Positions 53,820-64,000 of a stretch of DNA of 64,000 nt are shown here, piece by piece. Under the pieces are notes generated by a model. The model was not told the DNA's origin. It worked only from the letters and a program-made list of their open reading frames with translations, and searched no databases. Both the position numbers and the translations under genes were made by a program. The stretch comes from a candidate division LCP-89 bacterium B3_LCP. Its GTDB lineage: Bacteria; Electryoneota; B3-LCP. The DNA is taken from assembly GCA_005223185.1 (NCBI GenBank), contig NJBN01000003.1:248001-312000 (forward strand). Direction: 5' to 3'. Each line of letters begins with the position of its first letter. The stretch's first letter is position 1.

Positions 53820-54968
53820 ACGGAATTATCGTCTCCTAAGAAATTTCCTTCTAATGGTTACCTTTTATTTGAAGATGGTACCCGATTTGATGGAGACCAG
53901 ATATACGGACCCACCCCTGTTTTTGGTGAAGCGGTATTCAACACATCCCACACCGGTTACCAGGAAATCCTCACGGATCCATCTTATCATCGCCAAATCA
54001 TGATATTCACCACCCCACACATTGGTAATGTGGGAGTGAATCCTCAAGATTTCGAATCATCGACGGTGCATACGGCTGGTTGTGTTGTCCGCAATCTGTC
54101 ACCTCAAGCCCGTAGCTGGCGGGCGGATGGTGACCTGAAATCCTGGTTGATCAATAAGCAAAAGACGATTCTGACCGGTGCAGACACACGATCTATAATC
54201 CTGCATATACGAGAAGCTGGAGCTATGCGGTCAGGGCTATTTGGTGCAGATCTGCCACTCGATGAAGCCTTAAACATGGTTCAATCATCGCTAAGTATGG
54301 TTGGAGCTGACTTAGCATCGGAAGTTACATGCAATGGGTCTCATAAACATGATTCTTCCTCAATTGAACTTGAGTGGCATAAAAAAAGCGAAATTGGGAA
54401 TGGATTACACGTTGCTGTCATGGATTTCGGCGTGAAGTTGAATATCCTGCAAGAACTGAGTCGAAGAGGGTGTAGAGTAACTGTCCTACCAGCTAATACT
54501 TCTTCCGATTTTATCCTCAAGGACGGTTATCATGGAGTCTTGTTATCCAATGGCCCCGGTGATCCTGCGGCGGTTTCCCAGGGTATAAAAACAGCTTCTG
54601 ATTTATTGGGTAAGTTGCCCATCTTCGGCATCTGTCTTGGGCATCAACTAATATCGCTTTCGGCCGGTTTGAAAACCTTCAAACTCCCCTTTGGCCACCG
54701 AGGGGCGAACCACCCTGTACTTAACAAATTAACGCAAACCGTTGAAATAACAAGCCAGAATCACGGATTTGCCGTGGATGGAGAGAAACTATCAGAAGAA
54801 TGGCAGATCACACACATCAATCTGAACGATGACACCGTCGAAGGGCTTCAACATAGATCCCTGCAGGTTTTCTCCATCCAATACCATCCCGAAGCCAGTC
54901 CTGGCCCACACGATAGTCTGGATTATTTTGACCGCTTTATTTGGGAAATGAGAAATGCCGCATCTTGA
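53820..54968 (+). CDS. carA: Carbamoyl-phosphate synthase small (glutaminase) subunit
   Basis: Hydrolyses glutamine and passes ammonia to CarB for carbamoyl phosphate, feeding arginine and pyrimidine synthesis. With the start at 53820 the protein has 382 residues. The N-terminal domain is clear ([35 protein letters not shown]) and the class I amidotransferase domain has the nucleophile in FGICLGHQL and HPEAS. The first codon is ACG: GGAGG lies 6 nt upstream and an in-frame stop (TGA, 53814-53816) excludes an earlier start. The first normal start is ATG at 54000, which would delete 60 conserved residues. Overlaps carB by 14 nt. Confidence 0.93.
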   Translation, partial: TELSSPKKFPSNGYLLFEDGTRFDGDQIYGPTPVFGEAVFNTSHTGYQEILTDPSYHRQIMIFTTPHIGNVGVNPQDFESSTVHTAGCVVRNLSPQARSWRADGDLKSWLINKQKTILTGADTRSIILHIREAGAMRSGLFGADLPLDEALNMVQSSLSMVGADLASEVTCNGSHKHDSSSIELEWHKKSEIGNGLHVAVMDFGVKLNILQELSRRGCRVTVLPANTSSDFILKDGYHGVLLSNGPGDPAAVSQGIKTASDLLGKLPIFGICLGHQLISLSAGLKTFKLPFGHRGANHPVLNKLTQTVEITSQNHGFAVDGEKLSEEWQITHINLNDDTVEGLQHRSLQVFSIQYHPEASPGPHDSLDYFDRFIWEMRNAAS

Positions 54969-57900
54969 TGATATCCATTCGATTTTGGTGTTAGGCAGCG
55001 GCCCGATCGTTATCGGTCAAGCCTGTGAATTCGATTATTCCGGTACTCAGGCCGTCAGAGCGTTGAAAGAGGAGGGATTACGTGTCATCCTGATCAACAG
55101 CAATCCAGCAACCATCATGACCGATCCGTCCCTGGCAGACGCCACTTATGTCGAACCGTTGGAACCGGATATGGTTGAGCGCATCATTGCCCAGGAGAAG
55201 CCAGATGCAGTTCTACCCACGATGGGCGGCCAGACCGCTCTTAATTTGGCAATGGCGCTGGAATCCAAGAAGGTATTCGATAAAAACGGGATTCGTCTTT
55301 TAGGCGCTTCTACGGAAGCAATTCAGATTGCTGAAAACCGCGAACTGTTCCAGGAGGCTATGAATCGCATCGGTTTGGATGTGCCGAGAGGAGGGTTTGC
55401 CAAATCCGTCGATGAAGCGAATTCGGTCCTGGAGGAGACTGGTTTTCCCGTTATTATTCGTCCGTCTTTCACGCTTGGCGGCGTGGGTGGTTCGATTGTT
55501 TATAATAAAGAGGAATTTGAAAAATATATACGTTGGGGATTGTCCCGTAGTCCCATCGGTGAGATTTTGATTGAGGAAGCTCTGATCGGGTGGAAGGAAT
55601 TCGAACTTGAAGTCATGCGCGATCGTGCCGATCAATGTGTCGTCGTCTGTTCGATTGAAAATTTTGATCCATTGGGAATTCATACCGGGGATTCGATTAC
55701 CGTCGCTCCCCAGCAGACTTTAACAGACAAGGAATATCAGCGGATGCGGGATGCCGCTTTCGCCATTATCCGTGAAATTGGTGTGGAAACGGGGGGTAGC
55801 AACATCCAGTTTGCCGTTCATCCGGAAACGGGACGTATGGTGGTGATAGAGATGAATCCGCGCGTAAGCCGGTCTTCAGCGCTGGCTTCCAAGGCCACTG
55901 GATTCCCCATCGCCCGTATCGCCGCCAAACTGGCAATCGGGTACCGTTTAGATGAAATATCCAACGCAATTACCAGGAAAACACCCGCCTGTTTCGAACC
56001 AGCTCTGGATTATGTGGTGGTTAAAATCCCACGTTGGGCATTCGAAAAATTTCCCACTGTTGACCAGACTCTGGGCAGCCAAATGAAGTCCGTGGGTGAA
56101 GTGATGGCCATCGGACGGAGTTTTCCCGAAGCCCTGCAGAAAGCCATTCGCAGTCTCGAACAGGATCGCATGGGACTGGGCGCCGATGGCCGCGACGTAA
56201 TCGCTTCTGATCACATCGAACCACACCTGCTGCCCGAATGGCGCGCGACACTTCGGAGAATTCTGGCGACTCCCAGAGCTGAGAATGTCTTCTATCTACG
56301 TCACGCACTGAAATTGGGTATATCCATCGATGAAGTCGCTCAGATAACGGGCGTTCCGCCCTGGTTCCTCGATCAATTAGATGAAATCATCCAGGTGGAA
56401 AAGCAACTTAAGACCTCAGCGCCGAGCGGCCGAATTGATTTGACCAGCCTCCGCCAGGCTATTGCACCCGAATTGTTGTTAAAATGTAAACGTTTCGGTT
56501 ATTCCGATGTTCAAATAGCTCACCTGCTCAATTCGGATGATGGCACCATTCGCAGGTTGAGGGAAATCCATAACATTCGGCCTGTCCATCTTCCTGTTGA
56601 TACTTGTGCTGCTGAATTTGAAGCTTACACACCATATTATTATTCATCTTACGAAAGAGGTGAAGGAGAAGTCCGGCTCGATGAAAAGCCCAGAATTATC
56701 GTGCTGGGAAGCGGTCCCAACCGCATCGGACAGGGAATCGAGTTCGATTACTGCTGCGTCCACGCTTCCCTGACGCTTCGTGCCGAGGGGTATGCCAGCA
56801 TCATGGTCAACTGTAATCCCGAGACGGTATCGACGGATTATGATATCTCCAGCCGGTTGTACTTCGAACCTATCACACTCGAGGATGTCCTGGAAATCTG
56901 TAATGTCGAACAACCGGATGGCGTCATCGTCCAGTTCGGCGGGCAGACGCCCTTGAAGATCGCGCAGGCGCTGGCAAGACAGGGAATAAAAATACTGGGC
57001 ACCAGTCCGGGGAAGATCGCAGAGGCAGAGGATCGCGAAAAATTCGGCGCCCTGCTTCGCTTTCTCGATATCCCGCATCCCGCATACGGTATTGCCAGGA
57101 ATTTCAGCGAAGCCGAAGGGATCGCTGACCAGGTCGGGTATCCTGTGCTGGTGCGTCCCAGTTTCGTTCTGGGTGGTCGGGCGATGGAGATCGTTTACAA
57201 CAGGGAAGGATTGGAGATCTACCTGAGAGATTCCGCTGGGGAAGTAACGCCCGAACACCCGGTCCTGATTGACCGCTATATCGAAGACGCTTTTGAATTC
57301 GATCTGGATGCGGTTTCGGACAGCCATGAAACCTTGATCTGCGGCATCATGCAGCATATCGAAGAGGCTGGTGTGCACAGTGGTGACAGCGCCTGCGTTT
57401 TGCCTCCGTTCATCCTCAGCGAACAGCAGCGAGATCAGATGAAAGAGATCGTTTACAAACTGGCGGAAGCTCTCGAGGTTGTGGGTCTCATGAATATACA
57501 ATTTGCCTTCAAGGACGGTCAGATGTTCGTTCTGGAAGTCAACCCAAGAGCCAGCCGCACCATTCCATTCGTGTCCAAGGCGACGGGGACCAACTGGGTG
57601 CAGGTGGCCACTCGCTGCATCATCGGGCGATCGTTGAAAGAGCAGGGCATCCGCGAGAATCTCGATCCGGGTCATTATGCGGTCAAGGAGGTCGTTTTTC
57701 CGTTCAGCCGGTTCGAAGGGATCAATCCTTTCCTGGGGCCGGAGATGCGTTCGACGGGTGAGGTCATGGGCATCGCTGATACCTTCAGCGAAGCGTATTC
57801 CAAGGCGCTTTACGCGGCGGGCACCTACCTGCCGGTTGAGGGAAACGTGTTTATCTCAGTGAATCAGGATGATAGAAAACGGATGCTGCCCATCGCCCGG

Positions 57901-58248
57901 AAGCTCACTGACCTCGGCTTTCGCATCACAGCCACCAGCGGGACGAAGAAATTTTTGAATGATAACGGAGTCGAAGCCGAGTTCGTTTACAAGGTCAACG
58001 AAGGCCGTCCCAACATCGTCGATTCGATGAAAAACGGGGATAATCACCTGCTGATCAACACACCGCTGGGACGGGAATCCTATTACGATGAGCGCATTGT
58101 GGGGGAGACCGCCTACCGCATGGGCCTGCCTCTGATCACCACCCTGTCCGCCGCCGAAGCCGCTATCGAAGCCATCGAAGCTATCGGCCGCCGCCCGTTG
58201 CAACCCCTCAAACTGCAGGAATTGAACCAGCGCAATGCGGACGGATAG
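54955..58248 (+). CDS. carB: Carbamoyl-phosphate synthase large subunit
   Basis: A 1097-residue synthetase with two ATP-grasp halves. First half: [51 protein letters not shown]. Second half: [55 protein letters not shown]. The C-terminal methylglyoxal-synthase-like allosteric domain ([18 protein letters not shown]) is complete. Length matches the family. Forms a complex with CarA, in whose reading frame its start lies. Higher GC in the second half than in neighbouring genes. Housekeeping function. Confidence 0.98.
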   Translation: MPHLDDIHSILVLGSGPIVIGQACEFDYSGTQAVRALKEEGLRVILINSNPATIMTDPSLADATYVEPLEPDMVERIIAQEKPDAVLPTMGGQTALNLAMALESKKVFDKNGIRLLGASTEAIQIAENRELFQEAMNRIGLDVPRGGFAKSVDEANSVLEETGFPVIIRPSFTLGGVGGSIVYNKEEFEKYIRWGLSRSPIGEILIEEALIGWKEFELEVMRDRADQCVVVCSIENFDPLGIHTGDSITVAPQQTLTDKEYQRMRDAAFAIIREIGVETGGSNIQFAVHPETGRMVVIEMNPRVSRSSALASKATGFPIARIAAKLAIGYRLDEISNAITRKTPACFEPALDYVVVKIPRWAFEKFPTVDQTLGSQMKSVGEVMAIGRSFPEALQKAIRSLEQDRMGLGADGRDVIASDHIEPHLLPEWRATLRRILATPRAENVFYLRHALKLGISIDEVAQITGVPPWFLDQLDEIIQVEKQLKTSAPSGRIDLTSLRQAIAPELLLKCKRFGYSDVQIAHLLNSDDGTIRRLREIHNIRPVHLPVDTCAAEFEAYTPYYYSSYERGEGEVRLDEKPRIIVLGSGPNRIGQGIEFDYCCVHASLTLRAEGYASIMVNCNPETVSTDYDISSRLYFEPITLEDVLEICNVEQPDGVIVQFGGQTPLKIAQALARQGIKILGTSPGKIAEAEDREKFGALLRFLDIPHPAYGIARNFSEAEGIADQVGYPVLVRPSFVLGGRAMEIVYNREGLEIYLRDSAGEVTPEHPVLIDRYIEDAFEFDLDAVSDSHETLICGIMQHIEEAGVHSGDSACVLPPFILSEQQRDQMKEIVYKLAEALEVVGLMNIQFAFKDGQMFVLEVNPRASRTIPFVSKATGTNWVQVATRCIIGRSLKEQGIRENLDPGHYAVKEVVFPFSRFEGINPFLGPEMRSTGEVMGIADTFSEAYSKALYAAGTYLPVEGNVFISVNQDDRKRMLPIARKLTDLGFRITATSGTKKFLNDNGVEAEFVYKVNEGRPNIVDSMKNGDNHLLINTPLGRESYYDERIVGETAYRMGLPLITTLSAAEAAIEAIEAIGRRPLQPLKLQELNQRNADG

Positions 58249-58415
58249 TTCGCTGGAGTTCTACAATCCTCCGCTTCAAGAATATTTAGATTTGGAAGTC
58301 TAAACATAATACGAGTATTAGTAAGCCCAATTCTTCTTTCAAGTGCCCTATTATACTCTAACGGTGATATTAATCATATGATAGCAAGTAAATAAATGGT
58401 TTCATCATAGAAATA

Positions 58416-58476
58416 TTAAGCCGAGGATTCCGGGTTCTGGCATAGCCATTCCTACGGAAGAGTCTCGGCGGGCGTA
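58416..58476 (+). tRNA. tRNA-Arg 3' fragment with a second 22-nt T-loop insertion
   Basis: TAAGCCGAGG, variable loop, CCGGGTTC, a 22-nt insert (58438-58459: TGGC-ATA-GCCA then TTCC-TAC-GGAA), GAGTCTCGG, acceptor CGGGCGT. The anticodon loop is lost except its last bases. The insert has the same length and design as that at 50151-50172, but the first mini-hairpin has different, still paired bases. Confidence 0.7.
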
Positions 58477-58486
58477 CAAGGATAAC

Positions 58487-58526
58487 AATAGGTTACGATG
58501 AATATAGTGACCTATTCGACTTTTTT
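58487..58526 (+). terminator. Terminator behind the tRNA-Arg fragment
   Basis: AATAGGT (58487-58493) pairs with ACCTATT (58510-58516), followed by CGAC and TTTTTT. Relative of the hairpin at 53379-53409. Confidence 0.68.
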
Positions 58527-58560
58527 AGGACAATTTTAGGACATTAGGTAACAAAAAGCA

Positions 58561-58866
58561 ATGCATGATTTCGTTCCTACAAATCTTAAGAAATTAAGAA
58601 ATTCATTATTGACAAAATCCGGCTTTTACGGCATATTCATTAAAACGCCCTTCCTAGATCTGCCTCAACTTTGTTGTCCTAAAAGGATTCGGAAATGTCC
58701 CATTTGTGTTGAAGAAATCCAAAATGATGCTATCAATTGTCGCTATTTCGATCCTAAAGACCGCTATAACGATGTCAGCTTTCGATTAGTTTTAGTCCAT
58801 AATTACTGTTACCGCTTCAGTGTTGAGTTTTCCCTTGATCGCTTTTTTCATTCATCAGCTAATTAA
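58561..58866 (+). pseudogene. Decayed zinc-ribbon protein fragment
   Basis: The frame contains KCPICVEEIQNDAINCRYFDP, close to the common CPxCxEEIxxxAxxCxxC zinc ribbon, but the last Cys is replaced by Phe. The flanking residues look random and no ribosome site precedes the start. Probably a relic. Confidence 0.4.
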
Positions 58867-58981
58867 GTGATCATCTTTCTTTTCTAAATTATAAGTATCA
58901 AATCCTGGCACATAAGGGGTATCTCTTTCATACAGCACTCATCGATTGCTAGGCATAATTCACACCAATAAGGAGGATAGA

Positions 58982-60034
58982 ATGAAAATCCTTACAATTC
59001 TATTGTCAGTACTTTTGTGCAATACTATTGGAATGGCTCAGCAGGCTGGACAGATTAACAAAAATAATCAACAAAATCTAGCAGCTATCTACGGAAGGGT
59101 GTGGGGACCAGTCAATGAACCTGCTATTGGAGCGCATATCCTTGTAACTGATAATAAAATTGAAATTCTTTATGGTGAAGCAATTTCCCAATCAGATCCT
59201 GGACCGGATAATGGTAACTACCAGATTACAAACTTACCCTCAAATGAAGAAATATTAATCTTCGCTCTTCATGAAAATCTGCCTGGTGTCATTGAGATGC
59301 AAAAAATTATTCTCAATAACAATGAGTTTAGGTCTCTCAACTTATCAATCAAAATAAAATATACCGAACCTGGTTTTATAACCCTACCAGGTGGATTAGG
59401 TGGATTTGTTATGCGAATTATCACAGTTCTTAATCAATCGCAAATATTTCAATCCGCACAGACATTGACGAAGCGGTTGAAATCACTTCCAATTCCCAAA
59501 GTGCAGCAGAGTCTTAATACCAAATTATTAAGTATCGACAATAGCTGGAAATACAGAATACAATCTGACAATGAAGAATGGATCTCCACACTTTCCATTA
59601 TTGGGAATAAAGAAATATCTGGACAAAATTGGTGCGAATGTGATGTGAAAAGCATAGATAAATCCTACAAAATTTATCTTAGATTTAATGATAATGAGAT
59701 TATTGTACTGTTAGCGGATAATGTTACTTCGCCCGCCAAACTCTTGCTTAAATATCCCTGTGAAGTAAATGATAACTGGCTATATAAATTAGATGATAGG
59801 CACGGTTATTTTATTGAATGTTCTGCGGTGTCTCAAAACATGCAAATCCCAATTGGCACATTCAAGGATTGTGTCGAATATAGCATTTCAGATAATTGGA
59901 ACGATGGAATAACAGGATTCATTTGGTTTTGCCCTGATGTGGGTATACTTAAAGTGGAAACAAGGGATCCTCAAAGTGGAAATATTGTAAATATAGTATC
60001 ATGGGATTTAATTCAGTTCAATATATCTCCATGA
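58982..60034 (+). CDS. Secreted protein with carboxypeptidase-regulatory-like N-domain
   Basis: A 350-residue exported protein; start at 58982 (MKILTILLS) with AAGGAGG 6 nt upstream. Signal peptide to about residue 19 (GMAQQ). Residues about 35-130 look like a carboxypeptidase-regulatory/CNA-B-like fold (AIYGRVWGPVNEPAIGAHILVTD ... NYQITNLPSNEEILIFAL). The C-terminal half (about 190-350) is a beta-rich domain with ...YPCEVNDNWLYKLDD...TFKDCVEYSI...IWFCPDVGILKVE, similar to domains found in lipocalin-like lipoproteins of FCB bacteria. It has no sorting tail. Function unknown. Confidence 0.78.
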   Translation: MKILTILLSVLLCNTIGMAQQAGQINKNNQQNLAAIYGRVWGPVNEPAIGAHILVTDNKIEILYGEAISQSDPGPDNGNYQITNLPSNEEILIFALHENLPGVIEMQKIILNNNEFRSLNLSIKIKYTEPGFITLPGGLGGFVMRIITVLNQSQIFQSAQTLTKRLKSLPIPKVQQSLNTKLLSIDNSWKYRIQSDNEEWISTLSIIGNKEISGQNWCECDVKSIDKSYKIYLRFNDNEIIVLLADNVTSPAKLLLKYPCEVNDNWLYKLDDRHGYFIECSAVSQNMQIPIGTFKDCVEYSISDNWNDGITGFIWFCPDVGILKVETRDPQSGNIVNIVSWDLIQFNISP

Positions 60035-60246
60035 GTCGATTTAATACATTCTATAGTCGGTTCCTAGCATTGCTTACTTTATGGTAGTCCCCATAGATAT
60101 CATTGTAATATTTCGATAAATAAATGGAAAGAAACTGTGAAAGCATCCATGAAAGTTAACACCCTTAGCTCTTGCAAATTCAAAACATATTTCCTAACTT
60201 TTCAACAAATCTATCCGAGATATTATAGAGTTAAGTGAGCTAAATC

Positions 60247-61296
60247 ATGAAACGCATCGTGATCTGTTGCGATGGAACATGGAATACGCCTGATAAGAAT
60301 GAGGACAGTATTCCCGTTCCTACTAATGTGGTCAAAATTGCACAATCTACTAAGCACGTATCTACAGATGGCACAACACAACTGATGTACTATGATTCGG
60401 GAGTTGGTACGAGCGGTGGATGGCTAAAACGGATCATCGATGGTGCGACGGGAAGTGGTTTATCACAAAATATTCTGGAAGCGTACCGATACCTTATCTT
60501 AAACTATGATGTTGGCGATCAACTGTTTTTCTTTGGATTCAGTCGTGGCGCATTCACGGTACGTAGTTTAGTAGGACTAATCCGTAACTCTGGGCTCCTG
60601 CGGTCAAACGCTGTTGACATGGTGGATCGTGCATTTACGCTTTATAGAGCACGCACATTTAGTACACACCCAAAAGAGATAGAGGCCACTCTATTCCGTC
60701 GCACCTATGCAGTTGCTGATATCACACCAATCAAATTTATCGGGGTATGGGATACAGTGGGAGCGCTCGGTAATCCCTTACTACTCAAGAGTATCTCTGG
60801 TCGATGCAATCGTTTTCATGACACAAGATTAAGCTCAGCCGTCGAGCAAGCCTATCAGGCACTTGCCATTGACGAAAAACGCCACCATTTCAGAGCAACC
60901 ATGTGGCACCAACAACCGCACGACCAGAACCGGAATCTTGAACAGGTTTGGTTTACCGGAGCTCACTCAAATATCGGTGGTGGCCTTAAATCCACCGGAC
61001 TTTCTGACATTGCACTTGAGTGGATGACTGAAAAAGCTCGTCATTGCGGATTAGATTTCCATGCCGTCGCAACGAAATCTGACTCATTGCAACCTTACGA
61101 AGAGTCACGAAAAGGATTTTATAGATTAATACCCAAGTTCTATCGACCTATCGCAAAATCTGATTCCCAAAAGGGTGAGACTAACGAATCAGAGCATTCT
61201 TTGGTGCGGGAACGTTACAGAAAAGATATTACTTATCGTTCCCAAAACCTTGAAGACTATTATGTTCGGTTTCCAGATCTGCGCCCAAATCTTTGA
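60247..61296 (+). CDS. DUF2235 alpha/beta hydrolase (Tle1-like)
   Basis: A 349-residue protein beginning KRIVICCDGTWNTPDK, the hallmark of DUF2235. The nucleophile elbow is FFGFSRGAFT (Ser about 100). PIKFIGVWDTVGALG and VWFTGAHSNIGGG supply the likely Asp and His. The family includes Tle1-type phospholipases of type VI secretion, but stand-alone members are common. There is no signal peptide and no T6SS gene nearby. A stand-alone gene with about 200 nt non-coding on the left. Substrate unknown. Confidence 0.88.
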   Translation: MKRIVICCDGTWNTPDKNEDSIPVPTNVVKIAQSTKHVSTDGTTQLMYYDSGVGTSGGWLKRIIDGATGSGLSQNILEAYRYLILNYDVGDQLFFFGFSRGAFTVRSLVGLIRNSGLLRSNAVDMVDRAFTLYRARTFSTHPKEIEATLFRRTYAVADITPIKFIGVWDTVGALGNPLLLKSISGRCNRFHDTRLSSAVEQAYQALAIDEKRHHFRATMWHQQPHDQNRNLEQVWFTGAHSNIGGGLKSTGLSDIALEWMTEKARHCGLDFHAVATKSDSLQPYEESRKGFYRLIPKFYRPIAKSDSQKGETNESEHSLVRERYRKDITYRSQNLEDYYVRFPDLRPNL

Positions 61297-62019
61297 GGCA
61301 TATCTCCTTTATAGATTAATTTGGTGGACTGCGATAGAGTGGCATGGACATAGGCCGGGTGGCCAGGCTTCTTCTAAGCGGATCTCTTCTATTTTATGTT
61401 GCGCCAGGTCCTTAGCCATCCATCCATCCAAATATCCCCAGATTCCCCTTGCTTTTCCTCGCGAAATGTTGTATATTATATATATGCACACCTAATGCAG
61501 CGCTTGCCATTCCCACAAATCCTGAAGCCATTATGCTAATACACAACACCTGCTGTTTATCAATCTCGCCATTTTTACTTTCCCACAATCCTTCGATTTT
61601 CGCGGCAAATCTGTCATTTCTCAAATTCCGCTAAGCACAAATCCAACGACAAACCTGACGGACACGACATTTTGGCGGTCAAGTTTGTCGGATTTGACCT
61701 GCAGGATCGAAACGCCTCAACGGTGCCGGCCATCCGTTTCAGGAATTAGAGAAAATTCCCCTGACTCCAGGAGCCGGGGGAATTAATCTGACGGGTGGCC
61801 TGACTCTTCAGGGCCAGGTTTCTTTTATTACTGTGTTGGTTGTGTTGGCGTCAGGTCTCCTCAGTCAGCCAACTGCTAAGGACCCCGAAGACAAGCCTGA
61901 CACAACTATGAATACGCCCAGCGCTAAAGCACTGCGCTACGGATATTATAACCCACCTGAAGAGGGCTAGTCCCCTTATACCAGGTGCAGACACACAGGT
62001 CTGCCCCTACATTTATAGT
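61297..62019. other. Intergenic stretch with two strong hairpins
   Basis: No supported gene. AATTCCCC (61754-61761) pairs with GGGGAATT (61777-61784) with inner CTCC/GGAG; 20 nt later TGGCC.../GGGCCA (about 61795-61818) is followed by TTTCTTTT, a terminator-like end. Sequence of 61640-61740 is GC-richer than the flank. Confidence 0.5.
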
Positions 62020-64000
62020 TCACTTCATCAGCACCATCTTACCTGTGAGGTAGGTTGGATTCCCCGAATCCGACGCTTCCAACCGATATACATATATCCC
62101 CGAAACTAATCCCGAGCCATCGAAGGTGACCTCGTGTAAACCCGCATCCCGCCAGCCGTTGACAAGCTCGGTGACCAAGCGGCCGGATATGTCGTAGATG
62201 GACAGGTTCACGAGACTTGCAACTGGTAGCTGGTAACTGAGAGCTGTCGCCGGGTTGAAGGGGTTGGGATAGGGGTGATTAAATGTGTATTCGGAAGGAG
62301 GTTCGGATTCAAATATGACCTCTTGGAATTCCTCTCCTGTACAAATCCAATCTGATGGCGATCCCAATCCGCCAGGGTATGTAAATTGGTCACCCCCCGT
62401 TTTTTCAAAGGTAAAAGTATCATAGTGGTCAACGGACCATGGATAGGTACCTACATAGGCATAGTAGGTATAGGTTCCTGCGGGAGCGAAATCGGGAACT
62501 TCCTGAGTGCGATCACGATCAACACTGGTAAATGCCGGTAGTGAGTAATCAAGCAGGGTTATTATCGGCACAACTCCAACCTCAGGCAATCTGATATCAG
62601 TCCACAGATCAAACGTCTGCGCAGTTGAACTGAAGTTTTCGACCATGATGTTAAAATCGAAGGAGCCCCCACTCTGGGGAATAACTATAGGAGGATTGTA
62701 GGGTGTCAGCGTTACACCCACCAAGAGAGGCGCTTCGCCCGTTCCCTGTAACACGACCAGCACTGGTTCATCGTTATTTTCGATGGTCAGGATTTCATCA
62801 TAGAAGATAGCTTCTAATGGACTAAAGTAAACGGAGACTAAAAGGCTATCTCCAGGTACGAGTATGCTGTCTGCAGGATTAAAATCGGTACTGAAGCATG
62901 GATCGCTTGTGGATAGGTAATACAACACGAGAGTGCCTTCACCAATGTTATAGATCGTCAGAGGCATACTCTCCTGGTAGCCTATCGGTACTATACCAAA
63001 ATCCAGCAGATTAGTTGATAATTCTATATTGGATTCCGGCGTGACGTATGTCGAATCGAAGTAGAAAGCCCCTATATCGGCTATCGTACTGTCCGGATCG
63101 AATGGATAGCTTGGATCACCGGCGTCTATGCAGGGGGAATCCTCGGTGAGATGGAAATCCCCTCCCCACTGATCAACGAATGAGGGATTCAGGTAGATAT
63201 TGTGAAACACATCGCAGGAATCTCCATTGAAGTTGGTGGTGATCAATGGACCAAGACTGGCAGGAATTGAAGTCCCGCTGAAATTACCCTCGGCATTATA
63301 ATAGAAATCGCTGTAGGTCACTGTTGTACTGCCCGAAACTTCAAAATGGATGCCCGCACCGCCATTATTATTTGCCACGATATTATTTACGAGAGCTGCA
63401 GTCGAGGCTCCGATAGAAATACCCGCTCCTCCTCCCCAGGGATATGGATGATTATTACCCACAATAGTACAGTGCTCGAGGCTCCCATTTGAATTGAGAT
63501 CGACATCGATTCCGCCACCATAAACTCCATTCGCCGTGTTATCATGAATGACACACCGCGATACATTAAAAACAGCTGAGTTAACAATCCTGATTCCCCC
63601 ACCACTTTCAGCAGCAACGTTGTTGTTAATAATGCATCCGCTCATCGTGAGGTTTGCGCCGCTACCACCAATCGATAATCCTCCACCCCCGCCCTGTTGA
63701 GTAATATTCCAGCCAATTACGCTGTATTCAATGATAGGACTACAATCGCCTGAGCAGCCAATTCCACCGCCGGCAGCAGTACTCGTTGAGTTACCAAGTA
63801 TGGAGCAATAGCTGATAATTGGATCACAACCATTCCAAAAACTGATCCCTCCGCCATAATGTGCAATGTTCTCATTGATGATGCAATAACTGATGATCGG
63901 GTCACAATTATTCTCAAATTGTATCCCACCGCCACCAGCACTCGTTGTGTTCCTGTTAATGGAGGAATAGCGTATCAGCGGGCTGGAATTCGTTAGGTAT
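62020..64000 (-). CDS. Secreted right-handed beta-helix protein with sorting tail, 5' partial
   Basis: The minus-strand frame is open to the right edge of the window (660 residues visible), so the start lies outside. Residues from the edge carry PbH1 parallel beta-helix repeats of about 22-26 residues with the pattern NxCDPIISYCIINENIAHYGGGI, ending near SPCIDAGDP. An ASH/DUF1573-like domain (IDFGIVPIGYQESMPLTIYNIGEG), a beta-sandwich, and a sorting tail (YPNPFNPATALSYQLP...SGIYVYRLE...GKMVLMK) follow. Such proteins are surface-exposed, and some cut polysaccharides; no catalytic residues are identified here. The tail DNA is similar to that at 38680-38940. Confidence 0.87.
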   Translation of the reverse strand, partial: YLTNSSPLIRYSSINRNTTSAGGGGIQFENNCDPIISYCIINENIAHYGGGISFWNGCDPIISYCSILGNSTSTAAGGGIGCSGDCSPIIEYSVIGWNITQQGGGGGLSIGGSGANLTMSGCIINNNVAAESGGGIRIVNSAVFNVSRCVIHDNTANGVYGGGIDVDLNSNGSLEHCTIVGNNHPYPWGGGAGISIGASTAALVNNIVANNNGGAGIHFEVSGSTTVTYSDFYYNAEGNFSGTSIPASLGPLITTNFNGDSCDVFHNIYLNPSFVDQWGGDFHLTEDSPCIDAGDPSYPFDPDSTIADIGAFYFDSTYVTPESNIELSTNLLDFGIVPIGYQESMPLTIYNIGEGTLVLYYLSTSDPCFSTDFNPADSILVPGDSLLVSVYFSPLEAIFYDEILTIENNDEPVLVVLQGTGEAPLLVGVTLTPYNPPIVIPQSGGSFDFNIMVENFSSTAQTFDLWTDIRLPEVGVVPIITLLDYSLPAFTSVDRDRTQEVPDFAPAGTYTYYAYVGTYPWSVDHYDTFTFEKTGGDQFTYPGGLGSPSDWICTGEEFQEVIFESEPPSEYTFNHPYPNPFNPATALSYQLPVASLVNLSIYDISGRLVTELVNGWRDAGLHEVTFDGSGLVSGIYVYRLEASDSGNPTYLTGKMVLMK

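Noticed and set aside
56644-57675. A 343-codon minus-strand frame within carB
   Set aside because: carB is conserved along its entire length here; the antisense frame has no family-like motif and reflects codon bias.

Overview
The window reads as chromosomal DNA of an uncultured bacterium of the FCB (Fibrobacteres-Chlorobi-Bacteroidetes) neighbourhood, such as Marinimicrobia, KSB1, Calditrichaeota or Electryonea-like lineages. The evidence is a set of very large secreted proteins with FG-GAP/VCBS, VWA and beta-helix modules that end in a YPNPFNP...GxKxxL(V)xGxxxxG...SGVYxYR...GKxVLMK type-IX-like sorting domain, together with a PorV/PorQ-type outer-membrane barrel. No rRNA gene, intact tRNA or CRISPR array is present, so the phylum cannot be fixed from this piece. 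The window is a patchwork of such secreted-protein genes and several integrative elements.

Layout. 1-226: end of a GmrSD-type restriction gene. 0.8-4.0 kb (minus): integrative element 1, reading ardC-1, a zinc-ribbon protein, a miniature clamp-loader ATPase and a tyrosine integrase. 4.4-13.65 kb (plus): secreted-protein operon-like cluster with a caspase-like/VWA protein, an FG-GAP protein and a PorV-like barrel. 13.7-36.1 kb: integrative element 2, which has a tRNA-Arg attachment remnant, integrase, excisionase, small zinc protein, an iteron-type origin, ATPase and DnaG-like primase, an HTH regulator, a sigma-54-type activator, a predicted small RNA, a complete type I restriction-modification operon (hsdM-hsdS-hsdR plus a YgjP metallopeptidase), a two-gene SIR2 plus helical-repeat pair, and a NYN-LOTUS protein; it closes near tRNA-Met-like remnants. 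36.2-38.6 kb: a short relic of element 1 (ardC-2 plus clamp-loader ATPase 2) beside an attachment-like dyad. 38.7-49.5 kb (minus): three giant secreted proteins. 50.1-58.5 kb: three partial tRNA-Arg copies bracket a cassette (TGS1-like methyltransferase, membrane protein, nucleoside-kinase-like P-loop protein) and the housekeeping carAB genes. 59-64 kb: secreted protein, DUF2235 hydrolase, and a partial beta-helix secreted protein running off the right edge.

The most striking signal is a repeated 5' leader. Upstream of ardC-1, ardC-2 and the element-2 integrase lies the same arrangement: a TTGACT-N17-TATATT promoter, a 5' segment, an 8-10 bp stem whose 5' strand abuts a small GNRA-tetraloop hairpin, and an internal segment complementary to the 5' segment that abuts the 3' strand of the stem. 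The primary sequences differ but the pairings are kept, which argues for a structured RNA. In the two ardC leaders the internal segment is also complementary to the ribosome binding site, so the RNA could switch translation. I recognise no described RNA family with this layout.

Integration sites are read mainly from 3' halves of tRNAs that start at the anticodon loop, so anticodon-loop targeting by the tyrosine integrases is likely. Several such remnants in a row suggest repeated insertion and loss at the same tRNA genes. All coordinates, pairings and family calls were made by eye, without database or folding runs.
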